Origin: Chamaecrista fasciculata
Lineage: Eukaryota; Streptophyta; Magnoliopsida; Fabales; Fabaceae
Length of the DNA stretch: 64,000 bases
Direction: 5' to 3'
Assembly (NCBI GenBank): GCA_003254925.1
Contig: QANZ01022431.1
Span: 4,633 to 68,632, forward strand
Shown: positions 35,058 to 46,925 of the stretch, one piece after another
How positions within the stretch are numbered: the first letter of the stretch is position 1
How the letters are laid out: the number at the start of each line of letters is the position of its first letter
Position numbers and translations under genes: made by a program
Notes under the pieces: model-generated
Told to the model about the DNA's origin: nothing
What the model saw: only the letters and a program-made list of their open reading frames with translations
Databases searched by the model: none

Positions 35058-35738
35058 ATGGAAGCAATAATAATGAATAACAGATGCTCATCTTCCACTT
35101 CTAATTCCTCCTCAGATTGTTCATCATCTGGGTGTTCCTCCCTAAGGAATACTAATGACAAACCCGACCGTATAAAAGGCCCATGGAGCGCTGAGGAAGA
35201 CCGGGTCCTGACCCGACTCGTCGAACGATACGGGCCCCGAAACTGGTCTTTGATAAGCCGTTACATTAAGGGAAGGTCAGGAAAATCGTGCCGTCTCAGA
35301 TGGTGTAACCAACTCAGCCCAAGCGTTGAGCACCGTCCATTTTCACCCCAAGAGGATGAAACGATCCTGGCCGCTCATTCCCAGTACGGAAACCGATGGG
35401 CCACTATAGCCCGATTACTTCCGGGTCGGACCGATAACGCCGTTAAGAACCACTGGAACTCCACGCTCAAGCGAAGAGTCAGAGGGCAACGTCATACTAC
35501 TGCTGCCGTTAACGATATAGCTTCTCCGAGATCCAATCAGGAGGTAGAGGATGAACCGTTGACCGCGTTGACTCTGGCGCCGCCGGGGAATGCGGCGGAG
35601 GGTCATCGCCGGCACAACTCCGAGACTGTGCCGACGGGGTTTTGGGATGTTATGAGGGATGTCATAGCGAGGGAAGTCAGAGAGTATGTGTCTTCCGCGT
35701 TTTCTGATCACTCCACGAATTCCAGTTTGAATGAATGA
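35058..35738 (+). CDS. R2R3-MYB transcription factor, subgroup 22 (MYB44/70/73/77-like)
   Basis: A 226-residue, single-exon protein. R2 is about residues 38-86, with Trp43, Trp63 and Trp82 in place; R3 is about 92-140, with Phe95 instead of the first Trp (normal in R2R3-MYBs) and Trp114 and Trp133. The [13 protein letters not shown] stretch of R3 helix 3 is intact. After the DNA-binding domain come an [10 protein letters not shown] segment and a [19 protein letters not shown] helix near the C-terminus, which resemble conserved motifs of subgroup 22. Those factors act in the nucleus in ABA, auxin and stress responses; the role here is inferred. The protein is shorter than Arabidopsis MYB44 (about 305 residues). 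An N-terminal Ser/Asn/Cys-rich stretch precedes R2. Copies of one MITE family flank the gene at 34355-34740 and 35973-36334. Confidence 0.95.
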   Translation: MEAIIMNNRCSSSTSNSSSDCSSSGCSSLRNTNDKPDRIKGPWSAEEDRVLTRLVERYGPRNWSLISRYIKGRSGKSCRLRWCNQLSPSVEHRPFSPQEDETILAAHSQYGNRWATIARLLPGRTDNAVKNHWNSTLKRRVRGQRHTTAAVNDIASPRSNQEVEDEPLTALTLAPPGNAAEGHRRHNSETVPTGFWDVMRDVIAREVREYVSSAFSDHSTNSSLNE

Positions 35739-35972
35739 GTCTCAATGTATTAATGTAATGACTTTCTTTGTTTGATATTCTTCTATTCCTGGGTAAAATG
35801 ACGTCGTTTTAAGCTCTTCTTCATACATGGACGCCTAATGAAGAGCGTATACTCAAATTATGGTGCAAGGGTTTTTAAAAATATCATGCATTGATAAGTT
35901 TTTAAACTTAAATCATTAAATCACTCATCTGAATTAATTCTAATTCTATTGCTAGCAATATATACCTATAAA

Positions 35973-36334
35973 GGTCAAAGTGCATTTTTGGTCCCATAAC
36001 TTTTGTTAAGGTCTCAATTTGGTCCCATAATTTTTTTTTGTTGTACTATTAGTCCCATATCTTTTGCTCAAGTTGCAGATTTGATCCCGTGTTACACTTT
36101 TGGTCTCATATCTTGGGGTCATGTTGCATAATTGGTCCCATATATTTGGGTCAGGTGCATAATTGGTCTCATATTTTTGGATCAAGTGGAACTAGCGGTG
36201 AAACTTTTTACAAAGATATGAGACCAATTATGTAAACTGCCCAAAAGATATGAGACAAAAAGTGCAAAAAAAAAAATTATAGGACCAAATTGAGACCTTA
36301 GCAAAAATTATGGGATCAAAAGTACACTTTGACC
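35973..36334. mobile_element. Foldback Mutator-like MITE downstream of the MYB gene
   Basis: Ends GGTCAAAGTGCATTTTTGGT and GGATCAAAAGTACACTTTGACC-type inverse. The arms include ggtcccataacttttgtt and its inverse. The flanks acctataaa and atctatata agree at 7 of 9 positions, a weak target duplication. It belongs to the family at 34355-34740. Confidence 0.75.
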
Positions 36335-37030
36335 ATCTATATATATGAGCTTAAAATTCGATAAATTTTCCCTCTTATAATACACACTTATTAGATATAT
36401 AAACAAGTAATTGTATATATATATATATACATTACACGCACATTCGTGCTTGCTGGTTTCCGCGGCTGGAGATTGTCGTTCCTTTGTCTTGTTCGTTGGA
36501 TTCCTTGACAAAACGCGTGGATGTGTAAGATGGTAGGTAAGCAACTAAAAAAATATCACATAAAGAGGCTCAATTTTGTCAATTGTCCCATGAAATTAAT
36601 CTTAGTTTCAGGTTAATTACCTCTAATAAGCAATTAATCCACTTCTTTAACACTTTCTATATATATAAGTAAATTACACTACATTTATTTGAGTTATTTT
36701 ATTATTTGAATATTACATTGCTTCAATCTTTTGCTTTTCAATAAGTACTAGTTAACGTTCCCAATTAGAAGAGTTAATTATGACCAAATTTTCATATTGA
36801 TAAACGGGTATAAATGTTCAGTTTGATCATTCTCAATGAGCACTATTGTACTTGATTCGGATATATATTCAGATGAAACGGAAATCAAATGATAATAGAA
36901 CGACCAATTAAAAGTTTATTCACATATAGTTAAACCAATTAATTAGTTTATTTTCACTCTTTATCAGAGCAAAGGCATATCTGCCCAAAAGAAAAAACGA
37001 GCAAAGGCGTGAATAAAGAGGGGTTAACAA
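36335..37030. other. Intergenic, no gene seen
   Basis: AT-rich, with a short TA run near 36415-36429. Nothing further is supported. Confidence 0.5.
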
Positions 37031-37214
37031 CTTAACCAAGCTTGATTGGTCTAGTGGTTAGCTCACTAGGTCGTTTAAGAAAGTATCAGGGGTTCGATTT
37101 CCGCCTTGTGTATGCAGCAACCAATTGGCCAGCGGCAAACCCTTAAATGGAGCTCAGATCCGCGGAGAATTAGTCCTTAGTCCATGGGACCGAAGGATAT
37201 CTTGAGCAAAAAAA
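37031..37214 (+). mobile_element. tRNA-derived SINE with poly-A and target duplication
   Basis: The head resembles a tRNA: A box TGGTCTAGTGGTTAG near 37047-37061 and B box GGGTTCGATTTC near 37090. The body ends in a run of A at 37207-37216. The flanks aagaggggttaacaa (37016-37030) and aagagaggttaacaa (37215-37229) are a 15-bp duplication with one mismatch. It is non-coding and relies on LINE machinery. Confidence 0.82.
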
Positions 37215-37229
37215 AAGAGAGGTTAACAA

Positions 37230-37684
37230 AATTTATGTGTGAGCATATATAGTATTAAACTATTGATTACTTTATTTTGTATAAAAGATGCTTTTGAGCT
37301 AACTCGTAAAAAACAATCTAAAGGTCATCGTAAAAATCGTGTGTAGATCACAGCATACAGTGCTCTAATTTAAGTGGGGAAAATAAAAAATAAAACGATT
37401 CCTTTATTGTTATTCTAAGAAAGGTAAGAGCAAGAATAGAAATTACCATGTTGGTTAGTACTAAGTTTGAATTGTATCAAAACGCCCTTATATTTCATTC
37501 CGTAAAAAATCGAATTCAATATTTTTATTAGCAGCGTGAACTACTAGGCTTCCAGTTATATTTTGATTTTGGTTAATTATTTATTACTTATGTAGTTAAT
37601 CGAACAGAACACAAGTGTCTTGGAATATGCAAAAGCTCATTTCGCAAAAACATGGTTATGGTAAATGCAATATTGTTATAATTA
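37230..37684. other. Intergenic, no gene seen
   Basis: AT-rich sequence between the SINE and a Stowaway element. Nothing supported. Confidence 0.5.
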
Positions 37685-37686
37685 TA

Positions 37687-37963
37687 CTCCCTCCGTTTCT
37701 ATATATATATCTGATGTTTAAGGTAAATGCATACAGATTAAGAAAATAATTATTTTAAAATTAAGAGAAAAATGAGATAAAGTGATTAAACTATCCTTAT
37801 TAAATTACTTGGGAAATATTATTCATTTCATTTATGACTCCACTATATATAATAGGGATATAATGATAAAAAAATAATTAATGTTCTCTTAAATTTGTAA
37901 AACATCAGATATTTTGGAAAAAAAAAATTCTCCAAAACATCAGATATATAGAACTGGAGGGAG
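37687..37963. mobile_element. Stowaway-type (Tc1/mariner) MITE
   Basis: It begins CTCCCTCCGTTTCTATATAT and ends with the inverse (tatatagaactggagggag), the classic Stowaway terminus, and is flanked by TA on both sides. At 277 bp it has the usual size and no coding capacity. Confidence 0.9.
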
Positions 37964-38306
37964 TAAGTTTTTATATTTTTATTATTGAATTTCTCATTAA
38001 AAAAATAGGGTACGCAGAAAAAAGAAAATCATAAGATTAAGCACAAGAGTGATGATATTAAAAAAATAATATTTATCATCTTATAATTGGTGAACAATAA
38101 AACAATGAAAAAATATTTCCGATTAATAGGAAAGCAAAGCATTTTGTTTATTTCGGCCGGGAAATCCTAATTTTCATAGTTAGATAACAACGTTGAATGG
38201 ATAAATGATAATCTTTTGAAATTTTTACCCAAAAAAACATGTAGATGTAGGATAGAGCTTGCGGGAAATCAACCATTAAATAATAAATTTAACAATAAAT
38301 TTTAAA
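37964..38306. other. Intergenic, no gene seen
   Basis: AT-rich gap between two MITEs. Confidence 0.5.
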
Positions 38307-38828
38307 GGTTAAAGGGTCATTTTGGTCCTAAATATATGCCCTCATGTTCATTTTGGTCCATTATGTTTCAAAGTGTTCAAATTGGTTATAAATGTTTGCA
38401 AAATGTTTCATTTTGGTCCCAACTATTAGATATGTCTTGTTTCAAGTTCAAACGTGACGAGTTTAGAATTACATATTGTTCTCAAAGAGTACTTTCTTTA
38501 TCCAATTGTGGTCACCAACAAACAAGGTCAAATCAGTCCTAAAAGTAGACTTTTCGTTTCATTATATCTCTCTCGTTTCAAATTCGAACGCAACGAATTC
38601 AAAGCTACAAATTCCTCTTAACAAGTCCTTTGAACTTGAAATGAGAGATAAGAAAAATATGACCAAATTCAATAGTTTGAGACCAAATTAAAATGAAACA
38701 TTTTACCAATGTTTAGGACCAAAATGAATCATTTTGCCAACATTTAGGACCAATTTGAACATTTTGAAACATAATGGACCAAAATGAATATTAAGGCATA
38801 CATTTAGGACCAAAATGACCCTTTGACC
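38307..38828. mobile_element. Foldback Mutator-like MITE
   Basis: Ends GGTTAAAGGGTCATTTTGGT and its inverse (accaaaatgaccctttgacc). The flanks AATTTTAAA (38298-38306) and AATTTAAAA (38829-38837) form a 9-bp duplication with one difference. The right arm repeats aggaccaa/gaccaaaatga words. Two plus-strand open frames inside it are repeat artefacts. A partial relative lies at 41020-41282. Confidence 0.85.
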
Positions 38829-38837
38829 AATTTAAAA

Positions 38838-40121
38838 ATAATATTTATGTATATATTGTGAACTTGAAAATTGAAACGTAACTAGAATAATATATAATAT
38901 GGCTAATTGGGTACCATATACAGCCAATAATTTTAGATTTTAATTTTAGAATAATATATAATATGGCTAATTGAATCTTGAACCTAATTATTCAATTCTT
39001 GATGGACCCTACGGTTCAACCCAAAATAGACAAACTTTGAGAAAGCATTTTGGAATAAAAATACAGCTTTTCCGGGAGACCTAGGCCTAAATTCCTTGCA
39101 CGTGAAGATTCAATTCATCCAATAATTTAATTGGTTGAATTTCACAATTACATTGACTGGATTGCACTTGTTGTGATCATTTACAAAATGGTGATTTGAT
39201 ATTCAATATGATTCTGTCACACTTTTACTTAATCAGTATTATTAATACTTATTAGAGAACTATTGGCCATGACTTGAATGTAATCACCCACTCTGCCAGC
39301 TAGTATATACTGCTTTTCAGTTTTAGTGATGCACACAATACTTTTTGTTTGTTTTGATGTATATTGAATTTGTGACTTTGGAATTATATATATACACCTT
39401 GTTTTGATTTCATTTTAATTTTAATGTTTTAAATTCTTAAACAATTAAAATAGAACAATGTGTTGCAAAATATGTTTTTTAATTAAACTTCTTTGAAGAA
39501 TCTAGAAAGAAAGAAATTGTTGCTTTATGAATTTATGATGTTACCTCTTGATAGAGAGAAGATACATAATCTGCTTGATTTTTTTATACCTTGCCAAAAA
39601 GTAGTTAGTAGAGTCCATAAAAAAAAAGTAGTTAGTAGTGAATATTTATTGTTTATCTGTATATATATATAAATATCTATTTTTTTTAAGAATATATAAA
39701 TATCTATGATTTGAGATGGATTTGTGAGAAAGGAATGAAAAGATGATAAACCAACGGCAAGAAAACATGAAGCTGATAAGTACATTTATGTTTTTAATGT
39801 AAACATTTATTACTTTTATTTATTTTATTTCTTTTTCTCATCATTTATAATTAGAACATATTGTTTATAACAGTTCAAAACAACTGGGAAAAACATACTC
39901 ATCAAACATGCAAGCTTTTTCATTGTTCTATTGTTAAGAGCTAAAACTCTCCTTTTTAATGAAAAACAAAATCAGGCAAGGATTTCGTTTATGATATGAA
40001 CTAGATGAACTAAATAATAATCGGTAATCATAATGGTTTGCTTTCAATAACTCATTATACAACCTATACTGATAAATTCTATAAATAATAAAGACTATAT
40101 AATTCTGTTTCTAAAAGCTTA
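38838..40121. other. Intergenic, no gene seen
   Basis: AT-rich. A short direct repeat (agaataatatataatatggctaattg) occurs near 38883 and 38949. No open frame with a recognisable domain. Confidence 0.5.
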
Positions 40122-41870
40122 GGGCCTGTTTCGGAGCTCCCAAATTTCAATCCATCTCATTCAATCACCATCTCATCTTATGATTGAATGAACAGTAATG
40201 GTTGGGTGTTTGTTGGAGCCTTCATCTCATCTCATCTCATTCACATCATCATCTCATCCAAAACATCATTTCATTTTCTCTTACATTTACTAAACTATCT
40301 CTATTCATATACCTATAATTACCTATATTCTAATACAAATATAAAAAAAAACTTGGCAAAATAGTAATTTTATATACCCTCATTTATTACGCTTATTATT
40401 TTATCTCTCTATCTATCTTTTCTTATCATTTCTNATTGAATCCTTAAATTATTTTTTAAGTTACAATCTTCCTCTATTCTCGTTACAATATTCTCTTCAC
40501 TTTTATAAGCATTTTGATCCTAAAACTATGAGCTCAGTTTCCTTGGCTCCTAAACCTATTTTTTGTTTAGTTTCTTTTCCTCAAACTATGCAATTAGTTT
40601 CATTATGGTCCTCAAACTATTTTTTGTTCTATATTCATGTCCAAAATCATCCGATGATTATACGTTGTGGATAATGGAGAAATAACGGTTATTTTTTGGT
40701 TGGGAAAATACACAAGTTTCCACATGTCGGTTTTTTTTTTGTTCGAATCATGGGTAGCCAAAAAATTGCAATGTTGTTTTGTTTTTCATTGTCTCAATGT
40801 TCTTCTATTTGTTTCGGTCATAAAACTATTTATGGTTAGATTTTTTACTCAAATTACGAGATGAGTTGCATTTCGGTCCACAAAATATTTGTTATATTTT
40901 TTAGTCCAAACTGCAACATTCCTGTATGTTTTTTGCTATTATACAATTCAATCCATACTTTTTTTCAATATATTTTATGAAGTTTTGTGTACAAATTAAA
41001 AGGAGTTAAAATATTCAAATTGCTCCTAAATGTTTGCAAAATATTTCATTTTGGTCTCAAGTATTGAGTATGGCTTGTTTCAAGTTCAAACATGACGAGT
41101 TTAGAGCTACGTATTGTTCTCGAAGAGTACCTCCATATATTCTATTCGAAACATTTTACCAATATTTATGACCAAAATGAATAATTTTGCCAACATTTAG
41201 GACCAATTTAAACTTTTTGAAACATAATGGACCAAAATGAATATTAGGGCATACATTTAGGACCAAAATTAACCTTTGACCAAACATTTTAGTTTTGTTT
41301 TGTTATTTGCATTATGGTCCTCAAACTATTCTTTGTTATTTTTTTGTCATTGAATTTCATAAATAGACTCGATTATTGATGACCGGGATTTTCTACAGGC
41401 CTCGAGTTATCATTTACACATGTTAGGGATTGATTAATTGGATCGGTACAAATTTATGGACCAAATTGTAATCTTAAAATAATTTTAATATTATTTTCAT
41501 TTTGGTCCATCATCTCATCCAATGAGATTGACCCTAAACTCTTCATCCAAAAATATCTCATCCTCACGCTTTCCAAGAGCATCTAATCTCAACATCATCT
41601 CATCCAATCCACCACCAAACATCTATCATCTCATCTCATTATTTCTTACCATTTTTACCCCTATACAAATTAAAAAAATCTATAAATGTATTTCAACTAA
41701 CCACAATCATTACATACCCTTTTATATAATTTCACACCCTATTTAACATCATTTTCTCTAAAATCACTCATACACCAATACATCATCTCATCTCATCCCA
41801 TTACAACATCATCTCATCTCAATCACTTGGATGAGCTTTGATTGAAATGCAATGATTCCTAAACAGACAC
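40122..41870. mobile_element. Harbinger-like non-autonomous element with nested repeats
   Basis: The left end GGGCCTGTTTCGGAGC and right end cctaaacagacac are imperfect inverses, flanked by TTA on both sides (40119-40121 and 41871-41873), a PIF/Harbinger-style target. The outer parts (40130-40300 and 41500-41830) are rich in ATCTCATC. The middle, about 40490-41480, holds other repeats, including 41020-41282, which matches the right arm of the Mutator-like element at 38307-38828, so insertions are nested. An N lies at 40434. No transposase is seen. Confidence 0.6.
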
Positions 41871-41873
41871 TTA

Positions 41874-42383
41874 AGTGATGATGAAAAATGGAATTGTGCA
41901 CAGTGTTAGAATAAATGGCCATAGACACATTTTTTTTTTTAAAAAAAAAAAAAGTGGAAAAACATGCGTAAGAAGTTATGATGTGACGAGGGAAGAAGCT
42001 TGTCTTAATATGGAGGTTTGAGGACAAACACGTCCCCATAGAAAATGTCCCACTTTATGACAGCACTTTTCGATTTTTTATATCTGAATTTTTGCCAACT
42101 TGCCATGCATATTTTTAATGTGCCCAATTCAATTAAAGCAATCAAAGTTTGATGGGACAAGTTGGTATAAAGAATTTTAAATAAGTATGATGTTTTATAT
42201 TTCTCTATATATATATAGTTGTCAAAGTAAAACTTATTTACATCATTTTAATTATACCTTTTAAAGAAAGTAAACTCCAACTCCATGTTTTTTTTTTCGA
42301 AAGCAGCATCTAATTTTTACTACAAAAACAAATAATAATTAACATTATTACTAATATTATCAATATCAGAATATTATTATTTA
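41874..42383. other. Intergenic, no gene seen
   Basis: A poly-T/poly-A junction near 41931-41953 forms a short foldback. No gene. Confidence 0.5.
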
Positions 42384-42913
42384 GAGTAAATTACATAGGA
42401 AGTTCATTTTCTTTAGTTTAAAAAGAATCTCTTTACAGAAAGAATCTGTGATTTGGCCAATTTACAGAAAGAATCTCTTTTTTAAAAAGTGACAAATAAG
42501 AATAAGTGGTTTGCTCCGTTAACAAAAAAAGGGTCAAAAGAAGTATTTGTCATTTAAAATTAACAGAATTAGGACAATGTGTCACGTCACCCATTTTCAC
42601 ATACTCAATTTCTAATTTATGAGGATTAGGTTTCGAGAATGGAGGAAAATGGCGAGAATTGGAGTTAGGGTTCACGAGGATGTGAAGATAGGGTTTGATT
42701 TCTGCATAATGGAGGAGAAATTAGAGATTAGGTATTTGGAAATGGGTCACGTAAACTGCACATTGTTCTAATTCCGTTAGTTTTAGATGACAAATATCTC
42801 CTGTGATTCTTTTTTTAACGGAGCAAATCATATACCTATTTGTCACTTTTTAAATCACATGGACCCTTTATGTAAATGGGTCAAACCATAGAGACCCTAT
42901 GCGTAATTTATCC
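42384..42913. mobile_element. Foldback Mutator-like MITE
   Basis: It is flanked by an exact 9-bp duplication TATTATTTA (42375-42383 and 42914-42922). The ends GAGTAAATTACATAGG and CCCTATGCGTAATTTATCC are imperfect inverses. The arms share aaaaagtgacaaat and its complement. The core, near 42610-42740, contains gattagg-type direct repeats. Non-coding. Confidence 0.87.
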
Positions 42914-45335
42914 TATTATTTATAACTAAAAGAAATAGAAATTATCTTAAATTTGTATTGGATTGAATACGGTACGACCTTATCAATTTTAAAAAGAATA
43001 AATATAAATTACTATAAAATATATTTTTAATATTCACAATTAATTCATAAAAATAAACAACATAAATAATACATTAAACATAAAAAATAAATATATTTAA
43101 ATATTACATTTATCTATATAGTAATTATAATAATTTATCAAAGCACTATTTAAGTTATCAATTTTTATATTTTCTTAAATCTCAACATAGTTAACAACGT
43201 TATAATGTTGAATTTTCCCCTTGAATCCTTCTATCATTTTCTTTACATATTGATAGAAAACAGATCTTTTAACTTAAAATTCAAACTTTCTTATGTTTAT
43301 AAATTTTAAATCATTTATTTTTCTATCAAACATCACATGGACTAAGTGATCATTCATTATTTTTGGGCAAACAATTCCTTATCTAAAAATAACAAAACAT
43401 CGTGTTTTTTCTTGTGTTTTCAAATGAAAACAAAAAATTGGGAAGATAAAATCTTAATTATGATCCTACAAAATCATAATTCTACTATATATATGATCTT
43501 ATAAAAAAAAGTCTCTATAAGATTGGAACAAAATGTGTACAAAATTATCTTGCAAATGATTTTAATAGCACTAACAAGTACTACTTCCAAGCACCAAATT
43601 CAATTTGTTTTTCTTATTTTACTGACAAATTATAACAATTAAATCAACGGGACTATACCCAAAGTGGCTCTGTCTCCCTCTAAACCGCTCTTACTTCCCA
43701 TTCCTAAAAAGAATTTTCAAATTTGTAAAGAGGAATTGCAAGAATCGTTGACGACGAGAGTTCTCCTTCGCATATGTTCATCTGTTCAAGAGGGCAATTT
43801 TAAAATTGCTCTCTTTCTATATTCTAATATTTTTTATTATATTTCTTTAGTTTTAGAAGTTATATTTTTTTTATTAGAAAGTGTATTTATTCTTTATCAT
43901 TTTAAGTGTATAAGAGACATCTCTATTTTCTACATCTTTGTATATATATATATATATATATGAAAGATTTTGATAAGTCTACTTGATCGTTCATGACAAA
44001 GATTATTCATCGGTGTATTGTTGATTGCCATTCGGTGACTGTTTTTGCTATTTGTAGATTTTCTTACTTTGTAGCAATTTGGCTGATAAATGTGTTTCAT
44101 TGGCTGGGTTTCTTGATGTTTTCACGGTTAACTTCTTCTATGAGATCAGATTATTCAAAAGTTAGATGATCGGCTTTTCTTCTAATGTTAAAAAAAAAAA
44201 AATTAAATGCGACTATAATTTATTCATTTGTGGCCTTCAAAACCTTGAGCATTATCGAAAATAAATAGAGTAGGCAAGTGTCACTATCAGTAACGAAACA
44301 GAACGAGAAGGAACAAGGAAGCCAACCAGGAATTTTCTTCGCTACACTGCACAACACTTACTACCATCATTTCTAGACCTACCCAACTATTGCGTACTAA
44401 CTGCAATTAAGAAAATTAGGTTTTGTGGGCCCCAAATTCTTTGTCATCAAACTATTATTTTTTTATCGCAAAAAAAAAACTATTATTTTTTTATAAAACT
44501 TATTATATGATTTATAAATTTGTTTTGAATCAATTTTTAAATAATTAAAATATATAATTTAATTTTAAGATATTATAATAGTCAACTATTTAATTCTTAT
44601 GTCAAATTTAAAATAAACAAAAAATATAAATTTTGTATAAATTCAATATAAATTAAAAAATATTAACAAATATTTGATGTAATGATAAATGAACTGCATT
44701 TTACGTTGAATGACTTAGGTTCAAACCTTCTAGTCGATATTGTTATGAAGGCTTTAGTTATTCGTTCTTGGTCTGAATAAGATTAGTCTTCTTCTAGACT
44801 ATTATATGAATAGGTAGAGAAAATTCATAATTATACTAAAAAAATATAAATTAAGACCATAGTACATAAATTAGTTTAAGTTAAGAGACCTAGTTGTTAT
44901 AAAGGCCAAATCATTAACAATCACAATATTTTAGGGATCAAATCGTATATTTTGATTATTCAGTAACTAATCTATTAGTTGGGATAAATTTAGGAGCCAA
45001 TTAATTTTCTCTTATTTTTTTTCGTTCACGTGTCATTTATATTATAAAAAAATAATAATTAAGTATAGAGAAAGAACTTTATTTATCAAATGATGTATTC
45101 ATAATAAGAAATCTGTAAAACAAAAGTATCCACATTTAATATCAGATTTATCTTACAGTGATTTAGATCATTTATCACAGAAATTATTTGTGAAAAAAAA
45201 AAACAGACATCCACCTAAAAACCTTACTAAACACAAATAAAACAGACATCCACCTAAAAACCTTACTAAATTTCCTGAATAAAGAAAATAAAAAACCACG
45301 GATCTAGTCCAAATTTTCCGACAAATTAAAGCATA
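42914..45335. other. Intergenic, AT-rich, no supported gene
   Basis: Includes a TA microsatellite at about 43940-43962 and a 36-bp direct repeat near 45203-45268 (cagacatccacctaaaaacc twice). The plus frame at 43664-43963 ends in low-complexity hydrophobic residues and is not called. Confidence 0.5.
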
Positions 45336-45647
45336 TTATAGAAAAAAAGACATTACCCGACAAAAATCTAAAGTTTGTTGATGATTAGGGTGGGCATGAA
45401 GACAGGTCACAGGCACAAAATCATGACTACGATTGGCATGGTCTCTCGAACTAATTGATTGGCTGATTTTTCCATCCTTCATACAAGTATTCAACAAATG
45501 AGTGAACAACAAATCAGCAAGGCCAAGTCCCAATAATTTCCTCGTTTCCTCTGACATATATGGGTTTAGTATTTTATAATCAATTGAAATGGAGGATATA
45601 TTTGTGTGTATACACAGATTATCACGTCTACATATTATTTTAATCAT
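45336..45647 (-). CDS. Unrecognised open frame, possibly a gene remnant
   Basis: A frame of about 103 codons. Its middle (PYMSEETRKLLGLGLADLLF and HANRSHDFVPVTCLHAHPN) looks more like ordinary protein than random AT-rich sequence. I do not recognise a domain, see no supporting exons on either side, and cannot choose a start with confidence. It could be a relic of a larger gene or chance. Confidence 0.2.
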   Translation of the reverse strand: MIKIICRRDNLCIHTNISSISIDYKILNPYMSEETRKLLGLGLADLLFTHLLNTCMKDGKISQSISSRDHANRSHDFVPVTCLHAHPNHQQTLDFCRVMSFFL

Positions 45648-46680
45648 TTAAATTTTTTAAATGATTCGTTTAGTTTTTGAAAATTTACTACTAGTTACAA
45701 TTTAGTCTATTTAAAAACAAAGTTGTACAATGATAAGATATTCTCAAAGGTTAACTTGCAATAAATTATGAATTTATGCAAACTAAATTAAACATTCAGG
45801 CAAAAAAAAAAAAAAATCAAACATTTAGATAAATCAGGGATAAAATTAAATTCCAAAACTACGTCTTCTCTCTCTCTTGCGAAATTATTTGAGAAAATTA
45901 GTTTAGCCTTCTCTGCAATTGCTTATTCGTGTGTGTGGAGGAGTTCTGTATTCGATTTGATCCCTCCTCATCCACTATTTTTACTTTTTATTATAGTAGT
46001 TAAATTTCTTCTCATTCTATTAATATCTATGAAGAAAGTTATTGAAGTTATTATGGAAGAAGAAATCCTTATGTCTTAGTTTTTTGAGTGTCTAAGAGAT
46101 ATAATTATTCTTTATATCTCTAATTGTATGGGAGAGTACTCTCTCTACTTATTCTTCGTAATTAGTACAAGAGTTTGGAGATATTGACACACTACTTTGA
46201 TTGGATATGATTTATTTAGATATCGTGAAGAATGTTAACGTTTGTGGTGTTAGTTACCATTGGAATTGTTCTATACTCTTAGATGATTTTCTCTACTCTT
46301 TGGTTGTATTCTTATGGTGAATTTTTCTACTATTAGAAGATCTTATAAACTTGCAGCGGATTGGCTAGCAAAGAGAGTTTTTTTGGAGGATTTGCCTCAT
46401 TACTTGGATCTCTGCATTCTCATCATCTTTTCTTCATTTCTCTAAGTTGGATCGGTTAACTCTTTCAACAACGTCTAACTCTTCAAACATTGGATAAATT
46501 AATCTCCTAGGTATTTCTTCTTCTTTATTTTATTTTTTCTTATCCTTGTAATGGCCAAAAAAAAGGGATAAAATTAGCAGTAACTGTTTATATTAGAAAC
46601 CAAAATGTGAGTTTACTCATCAATAATTTCATGGAGATTTTTTTTGGAGTATCATATTTTTAGGGTCGAAAAATGTGTAT
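45648..46680. other. Intergenic, no gene seen
   Basis: AT-rich with many short TCT/CTC runs. No supported feature. Confidence 0.5.
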
Positions 46681-46687
46681 TGCTTGG

Positions 46688-46867
46688 TAGCCCAATGAAA
46701 GGCCCATAAAATGTGAGAATGGATCAGAGTTAGAGCCCAACATAAACCCAAAACCCTACGCACTAATCAATCATTGAAAGCAAATTCGCAGTTACTTCCA
46801 TCATAAACACCTCATTAATAAAAGCAAGCAGCGCAACAAATAATGCGAAACAGCTTCGGCGGGAAAA
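46688..46867 (+). promoter_or_regulatory. OSB1-like promoter: site II (GGCCCA) motifs and an E2F-like site
   Basis: GCCCAA at about 46690, GGCCCA at 46701-46706 and GCCCAA at about 46734 match site II elements, common in plant genes for mitochondrial and ribosomal proteins. GGCGGGAAAA at 46858-46867 is the inverse of the E2F consensus TTTTCCCGCC, about 60 bp before the ATG. Function is inferred from motif matches only. Confidence 0.5.
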
Positions 46868-46925
46868 GTTTGATGATCTCAGTGACGCCGGCGCGACGGA
46901 ACGATCACCGTGGAGAGGCTAATCG

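Noticed and set aside
35415-35711. Minus-strand open frame within the MYB gene
   Set aside because: Shadow of the plus-strand MYB coding sequence.
44680-44780. SINE or tRNA-like sequence (ggttcaaacc)
   Set aside because: Only one box-like motif; no paired A box, poly-A tail or target duplication.
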